DNA of 64,000 nt from Centroberyx gerrardi (lineage: Eukaryota > Chordata > Actinopteri > Beryciformes > Berycidae). Both the position numbers and the translations under genes were made by a program. Numbering within the stretch: position 1 is the stretch's first letter; each line of letters starts with the position of its first letter. Positions 58,026-64,000 of the stretch are shown piece by piece. The notes beneath the pieces are model-generated. The model did not search any database and was not told where the DNA came from. It saw nothing but the letters and a program-made list of their open reading frames with translations. Where the stretch lies: the NCBI RefSeq assembly GCF_048128805.1, contig NC_136010.1:29637980-29701979 (forward strand), given 5' to 3'.

Positions 58026-58669
58026 AGATTTGACCATTTCATGCCAAAAAAATAATAAAAAAAATGACAAGTATGCAATGTTTCCCCAGAATTTCAGGGT
58101 GGAAATAGGTGCACTAAAACTCTGTATTGAAACTCATAACAATCATAACATATGTATTCATGCATTTTGACTGGGATCCAATCAAAATGCATCATTAGCA
58201 TCAATTCAGGTAAAGGGCTTCCCATAGACAACCAGTCTAGTATTTATCATATGTACAATAAATATATAATCAATCAAACTGCATCATATCGTCATATCAG
58301 AGAGATTTTTAATGAAAGGATAATATCATATATTGGTCTGACCTTATACCCCATTAACTTCCAGAAAAGTTGTCAAGTCTCTCTGTTTGTACATGTTTGC
58401 ACCTGTTAGCCTGACACTGAAATAAACTCAAACCAACATGCTATGAGTCTGCAAATTCAAACTCCAATTCATTGTCAGTGGATCAGCTCTAGGAATTGTC
58501 TCTTGATGACATCCTAGAGTATCAGTGTTGGCTTCTAGCTTTGGGAGAGAGACTTGTTCATATTCAAATTGTATTCATATTGTCTAAGATCAAAACTCCA
58601 AATTCTAGTTTAGGAGGAATTTTCTCTTTGACTTCACTTTCTCTTTGTAGCCTACTAATAAAACTTTGA

Positions 58670-58740
58670 GTAATCAAATACTATTCATCTTGTAAAGCAC
58701 TTTGTAATGATAAGTGATCTATAAATAAAGGTTATTATAT
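58670..58740 (+). repeat. LINE 3' tail remnant
   Basis: 'gtaaagcactttgtaatgat' then 'ctataaataaaggttatta', a typical L2-like 3' end. Confidence 0.5.
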
Positions 58741-59094
58741 ACATTTTTACAATGAAGTACCTGATAGTTTTAAGTAATATTCAGAAATAATATTCAGAAT
58801 CACAATACTGGAATGGTATTATTTTTAAAATGAATATGATTTAATATAATGACATTTCAAAAGCTGACTTGCTAACTTTGCCATTTCATTTTAATGTTAT
58901 TGTAAAACAAATCAAACAAAAATAGCGGATGTGCTGTAACACTGCAATGTTTTCCTGATGATAATACATTCATTTCTTTGATTTTATTCAAGACAAAAAA
59001 AATTTCTTTAATTCAGGTAATTATATATACAGTATATATTTCTATTTCTTTGTCAGAATATCAGTGTTAAAACAGAATTACAGGAGTCTATTAC

Positions 59095-59182
59095 TGGTCT
59101 GGTTTGGTCTGGTCTTATCTACGTGGCTGTGGTCTGGTCAGGTCTTTCTGGTCTTGTCTGGTCAAGTCTAGTCTGGTCTGGT
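59095..59182. repeat. (TCTGG)n minisatellite
   Basis: Degenerate pentamer repeats tctgg/tctgt/tcagg over ~88 bases. Confidence 0.85.
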
Positions 59183-59199
59183 ATTACCCAATTTTTGTA

Positions 59200-60700
59200 A
59201 GCTGACGTTCAAACCTAGTGTTTCATGTTAATGTATTTTCTAAAAAACAAAGATCTAATACGCATGTTAGAGAACTACAACAACCATAATTAATTGCGCG
59301 TCCGATGCAGCGCATGGTGTCAGTCAAAAGTCGGTCCTTTGGGTTGTGCTTTCTGTGTCAACATGAATTGAATAGAGAGGCAAAGCCTGAAATGTACCCT
59401 ACGCCATATGCTGAAGAGGTGACCCATTTGTAATTAGCTGTATGTTATATTTGCTTCACAAAATGTAATCAGATGGGAGTGCAATAGCCTAATGTTGCAG
59501 TAGCAAGTTAGCTAATTCTAGTCTCATTAGAGAGTAAGTGTGTGATCATACCTACAGTTGGTTTTCTGTGGTCTGAACCATAACTAAAAAGTTTACTTTG
59601 TTGCGTTTTTGTATTTGGTCGGTTTAGGTTCACACTGCCCAATTACATGCTAACCAAGGCTTGTAAACAAAAGTCACATCAACTCACAAGTAGCTCCTTT
59701 ATTGGACAGAGTTTTGGAAAGGTTAGAGATTTTGGCAGTGTATTATGTAACATCAGCTAAGTATGATGGACTTGTCTGTACTCTTTGATGTAATTTCCCT
59801 TCTCTGGTGTTCATACCAATTAAGAACACATAGAAATAGCTAAATGTGAGCATCAGTCCATACTGCGGTTTGTCCTTGATTCATTTTGTTATGCAAGGCT
59901 TTCCATCCATAAGTAACTGCTGTCTGTCAGATGCCAATGTCTGTCTCCTTATACATGTAAAACCTTGTGTTTTTTTTGTTTTGTTTTTCCTGTAGTTGGT
60001 ATTATTAAACGAACTGCACCACAGTTCGCTTGGAAGATGAGACGCGCATTTTCAGGCGTCTCAAGTCCATCATTATTTTAACAGCAGAATAAAGAACATT
60101 AAACACACAGCAACCCCCCCGCCCCCTCCCACACACACACTGAAGTAAACTGCCAACCTGTGGAAACAGTGAGGAGGCAGACCTCCCTTGGCTCTGCCGC
60201 CATCTTCCCTTTACTGCTTTATGCAAGCCTAGTCAGACCTGACCGATTTCAGCCACGTCAGAATCCATCCAGTCAGCGCTGGCCTGCATAGTCTGGCAAA
60301 GCACATCGGACTCTCTCTGCTCCGCCTCTGCTCTCCATTCATTCACACACAGTGGCTATTTTTACCTGAAAGGGTAGGTTCACAGTAGTGGTTGTTTCCA
60401 CACGGGCACAGATGTTACCCAACTGCTTAAGCATGAGAGTATGATGCCTCGTTAGTGTGTCTCAGCTGGAGATGTTTCACACATAATGGCAGTGTCTTGT
60501 ACCAGCCTCTGTTGTTCCTCCCATTTACACTGGGAGGAACACTCTATCGTGTCTCTTTTAGCTCGCCTTTGAATGCTGACACGGAAACAGTGCTACGGTT
60601 GCGTGATATTGTTTCCTTCACAGCAGGAAGGCTTGTGGGTAGAATCATGGTTAGAAGCTGCTCAACACTGGTGCTAGAGAGTAGGCCTACATGTCTGTGG
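59200..60700. other. probable intron of the EphB-like gene, no feature recognised
   Basis: Contains a C-rich tract at 60113-60130 (ccccccccgccccctccc type) but no exon that could be supported, including no Eph ligand-binding domain exon. Confidence 0.35.
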
Positions 60701-60709
60701 CATTTGCTC

Positions 60710-60890
60710 CAGATTTTTTTTATGGCATTTCTGCTTTGTTGGACAGTACAGTTGAGAGAGACAGGATGGACTGGATGGGAGAGAGAGGGGGATGACATGC
60801 GATAAAGGTCCCAGGCCAGATTCAAACCCAGGACATTGCAGTTACATGGTATGTGCCTTATAGACCACTGAGCCACCAGGACACCCAGAA
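60710..60890 (-). repeat. tRNA-derived SINE
   Basis: On the minus strand an A box (TGGTGGCTCAGTGG at 60878-60865) is followed at normal spacing by a B box (CTGGGTTTGAATC, ~60831-60819). The usual body follows, 'gcatgtcatccccctctctc'. A common teleost SINE family. Confidence 0.85.
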
Positions 60891-61123
60891 CTTCTCTTTT
60901 ATAAACATTAAATCTATAAAACAAGAAAAACAAAAAAAACAAAAAAAAAACTACTACTAAAAAACTCTAAAAACTTGAAAAACCTAGAAAGGAAAAAGAA
61001 ATTCAGTTACTCTTGGAGGCCGATGCATATAAAATAATAAGATAGGTAAGCAGACATACAAAGTAGAGCTACACACCTCTAGTGTTCAGTGTTTCTGAAG
61101 CCTCTGACCCAGGTTGATGATGA

Positions 61124-61190
61124 TGATAATAATAATAATAATAGTAGTAGTAGTAGTAGTAGTAGTAGTATAATAGTAATAATAATAACA
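61124..61190. repeat. (AAT)n/(AGT)n microsatellite
   Basis: Runs of ATA/ATG then AGT then AAT triplets. Confidence 0.95.
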
Positions 61191-62234
61191 ATAACAGCAT
61201 ATTAATGCATACCTGTGTGGAATCCAATCAAAATGTCACATTAGAATCAATTCAGGTTAAGGACTTCCTGAAGCTGATTTCAGTTTGGTCCATCATTCTT
61301 GGCAGATAATAAACCAGCCGGTTTATTATACAAAACATAATACCTACTTTGTGCCTACTAATAGTACCTATACCTACTGTTTACCATAATATCTATTTAA
61401 AACTATTTCTTAAGTCAACTAATTCAACATACCACATGTCCTTATTCCTCAGAGGTAATACTTTTTGTTTGTTCATGGAAGGAATCCATTCCTGGCTTCA
61501 GTGCCTTTTGCAGCAATTTTACATTGGAAGTCAGTTAACTAAGCCAATCAATATTCAGTGTTAGGCTTAGCGCAGTGCTCTTTCGCCTCTGGGAGCAGTG
61601 ACAGAAAATATCGAGCATCAAAACAGCCCATGACCTACTTCTCCATTGGCCTATGTTTGGTTCACAAAACTCGTGAATGTGAACTTGATCATGGAATGTG
61701 TGGTAGCATGACAGAGAGCCACAGCAGTAGCATATGGCTAGTAGCAATGGCCAGATTGTGTACACTATGGAACAACTATCAAACTTCATCAGACTACTCC
61801 AATATACAGTAAGGTTCATGTTTGTGTGTGTCAAGTTTATTCGTGTATCCATTCATGCAATTTTAGTGACAATGTCCAGAAACTGTTCCTCACACCCAAT
61901 CAATGGCTACAACTTGAACCAGAAAGGGAAATCTCATGTGTTTTACCTGCAGGACCTGTCATAAAGGAATGCAAAAAAGTGCAAAAAAAAGAAGTCACAT
62001 CAGCACAATGATTGTGCATCTCAGTTCTAAGGCTGTGTGAAGGTATTAAACAGGATTAGTACTCAATTCAGTGATTCACATGTATTTTTATGGCAATCAG
62101 AACTTGTGAACTATCTCCCAAAACCAAGATTCTCATATGCGATGTCAAACAAATAAAGCAAGCTGAGCCATTCACAGTGAATGGGAGACTCGCAGTGGTT
62201 TTCAGGAAGTCTTTCTAAATCGGACGGTGAGCAC

Positions 62235-64000
62235 TGGGGCTTTCTCCTCCTTTTATTGTATTTTAATTTACCATCCCCCTGGTTCAAATAGCTCGTTTTT
62301 GTTTGAATTTGGTGACTTTTTATCCTCTATTGGCTTGGACAGAGTTATTATGGTTGGTGATTTTAATGTTCATGTCGATAACATCTCTTGCAGCTTTGCT
62401 GCTGATTTGCTGATTTTTTTGTCACTGAGTCTTTTAATTTTATTCAACACGTGTCTGGTCCCACACACATTAGGGGTCATACCCTGGACCTTGTTTTTAC
62501 GCTTGGTTTAAATATTGATTGTATTTGCTCTGAGGAGCTACATGTTACTGACCATGAATGTGTTTTGTTCAACCTGTCTTTTAATTTAGATTCTCTGCCC
62601 AGTAAATGTGTAAGTTGCTCTCGCATCATAAATCACCTCTCAGCTGAGATGTTCTCTGCAGCTTTTGACCCAAGCGCAGTGTTGTCTTCTCACGCTGACG
62701 TTACTAGTCTGGTCCACTCCTTTAATACACAGTGCTCCGCCATTTTGGATAAAGTGGCTCCTAGTAAAATGAGACTTGTTCCCTCCGTAAATTTATCCAC
62801 CTGGTTAAATGACGATATTCGTTGTTGCCGCCGTAAATGTCGGAGGGCAGAGCGACTGTGGAAATCCACCAAGCTTCATGTTCATCGTCTCTATTACAAA
62901 GACCTTATAACTGAGTTTAACAACATGGTTAAAGATGCGAGGGCTTCTTACTTTGCTAACCTAATTTCCTCCAGTAAACGCAATCCTAAAGTCCTGTTTG
63001 ACACCATAAATAACATTGTCACTCCTGCACCTCCTGATGTGCCTGTCATTTCAGCTAGCATCATCCCCTCTTCTACTCCCTTTTTTGCTTATCCAACTCG
63101 GCTGTCAATTTTAGACTGCTTCTCTCCTATTTCCCAGCAAGACCTCATTGATCTGGTGGGCAGTATGAAACCTTCCTCAAGCCCTAGATGTTTTACCTAC
63201 TTCCTTGCTTAATGGTGTACTTGGGTCTATCGGTCCATGTGTGGTCGCTATTATAAATGGCTCCCTGCAATCTGGTTGTGTCCCAGCTTATTTTAAACAT
63301 GCAGTTGTTCAGCCTCTCCTGAAGAAAACTAATCTTGATCCATCCCTTCCCAAAAACTATAGGCCTATATCGAAATTGCCTTTTATCTCAAAAATTTTAG
63401 AGAAAGTTGTTGCCAAACAACTCACTGCTGTGTTGAATGCACACAACATTTTAGATAAATTCCAATCTGGTATCCGTCAGAAGCATTCCACTGAAACAGC
63501 TCTTCTCAGAGTCTCCAATGATATAATGATGTCCTCTGATGTGGGTGAATGTTCTGTTTTGGTGCTGCTGGATCTTAGCACAGCTTTTGACACTGTAGAT
63601 CACAGCATCCTGACTGAAAGGCTTAGGCAGTGGGTGGGTGTCTCTGGCAGCGCCCTGGACTGGTTCTCCTCCTATCTCTCTGATAGGAGTTTTTCTGTGT
63701 CGCTTGGTCCCTACACGTCTGAAACTGCTGCTCTTTCCTGTGGTGTGCCTCAGGGTTCTGTCTTGGGTCCTATATTATTTGCTTTGTATATGCTTCCCTT
63801 AGGTCATATTATCAGCAAATTTAAAGGTATCCCATATCGCTGTTACGCTGATGATATCCAGCTGTATGTCTCTTTTAAGCCTGATGAGACTGACAAACTG
63901 ACTGTTTTGCACGATTGTCTGACTGCCATTAAGGACTGGATGGCGAACAACTTTTTACAGCTGAATGCAGATAAGACTGAGGTCCTTATCATTGCTTCAG
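62235..64000 (+). pseudogene. L2-clade LINE (endonuclease end and reverse transcriptase), cut by window end
   Basis: 5'-truncated non-LTR retrotransposon. It opens in the C-terminal part of the AP endonuclease: YHPPGSNSSFLFEFGDFL, IMVGDFNVHVD, HVSGPTHIRGHTLDLVFTLG and TDHECVLFNL. The linker EARASYFANLISS-like segment lies at ~62935. The RT domain has [70 protein letters not shown] and the YADD active site (CYADDIQLY at ~63842). It reaches [19 protein letters not shown] at the window edge. Two frameshifts break it: one in a T-run at ~62414-62420 and one near 63183. RT motifs are otherwise well preserved, so it decayed recently. The 3' end lies outside. Confidence 0.95.

Noticed and set aside
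61535..61852. 105-codon minus-strand frame
   Set aside because: No recognisable domain, splice context or codon bias; probably chance.

Overview
This is a eukaryotic, intron-containing, repeat-rich window that looks like a teleost fish genome. The evidence is a three-exon proguanylin gene, a six-exon lactbl1-like gene, a THAP-domain first exon and a probable EphB first exon, set among typical ray-finned-fish transposons: L2 and jockey/Rex1-like LINEs, an L1-type LINE, an RLE-type LINE, DIRS, hAT, Harbinger and Tc1 elements, and tRNA-derived SINEs. No bacterial operons, rRNA genes, true tRNA genes or CRISPR arrays were seen. Most long open frames here are transposon-derived or chance.

Layout. 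1-1.15 kb: old interspersed repeats, then a THAP-domain first exon on the minus strand (592-811) whose later exons would lie outside the window. 2.35-4.8 kb: a complete guanylin precursor gene on the minus strand (exons 4609-4538, 3355-3160 and 2419-2355; 110 aa), with a TATA box and an HNF1-like palindrome upstream. 6.76-17.5 kb: a complete coding region for a lactbl1-like serine beta-lactamase/penicillin-binding-fold membrane protein on the minus strand (six coding exons, 562 aa). Every splice phase was checked by hand. Its introns hold an 8-bp-TSD hAT MITE, an RLE-LINE remnant and a decayed Harbinger element. 18-37.5 kb: no confident host gene; foldback elements, hAT MITEs with clear target-site duplications, LINE remnants and microsatellites.

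37.8-49.6 kb holds the most unusual structure. A jockey/Rex1-like LINE is split cleanly by a 9.6-kb segment (38190-47791) bounded by near-identical inverted arms of at least 1.07 kb, with an ATG target duplication. The arms carry a 61-bp tandem array and many ATCCACAAA motifs. The interior contains a nested 5'-truncated L1-type LINE with a 14-bp TSD, a Tc1-like transposase remnant and a chain of well-formed splice sites that may define a small transcript. I recognise no transposase that could have moved the whole unit. 49.6-51.5 kb is a DIRS-type remnant on the minus strand, abutting the LINE.

52-64 kb: mostly non-coding. It holds one likely host exon, a signal-peptide first exon of probable EphB type on the plus strand (54652-54703), followed by a long intron that leaves the window. 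The last 1.8 kb is an L2-clade LINE on the plus strand that is cut by the window edge.

Working together. Guanylin is a secreted ligand of membrane guanylate cyclase and the lactbl1-like protein is a predicted single-pass ectoenzyme. They are neighbours on one strand, but nothing in the sequence shows a functional link.
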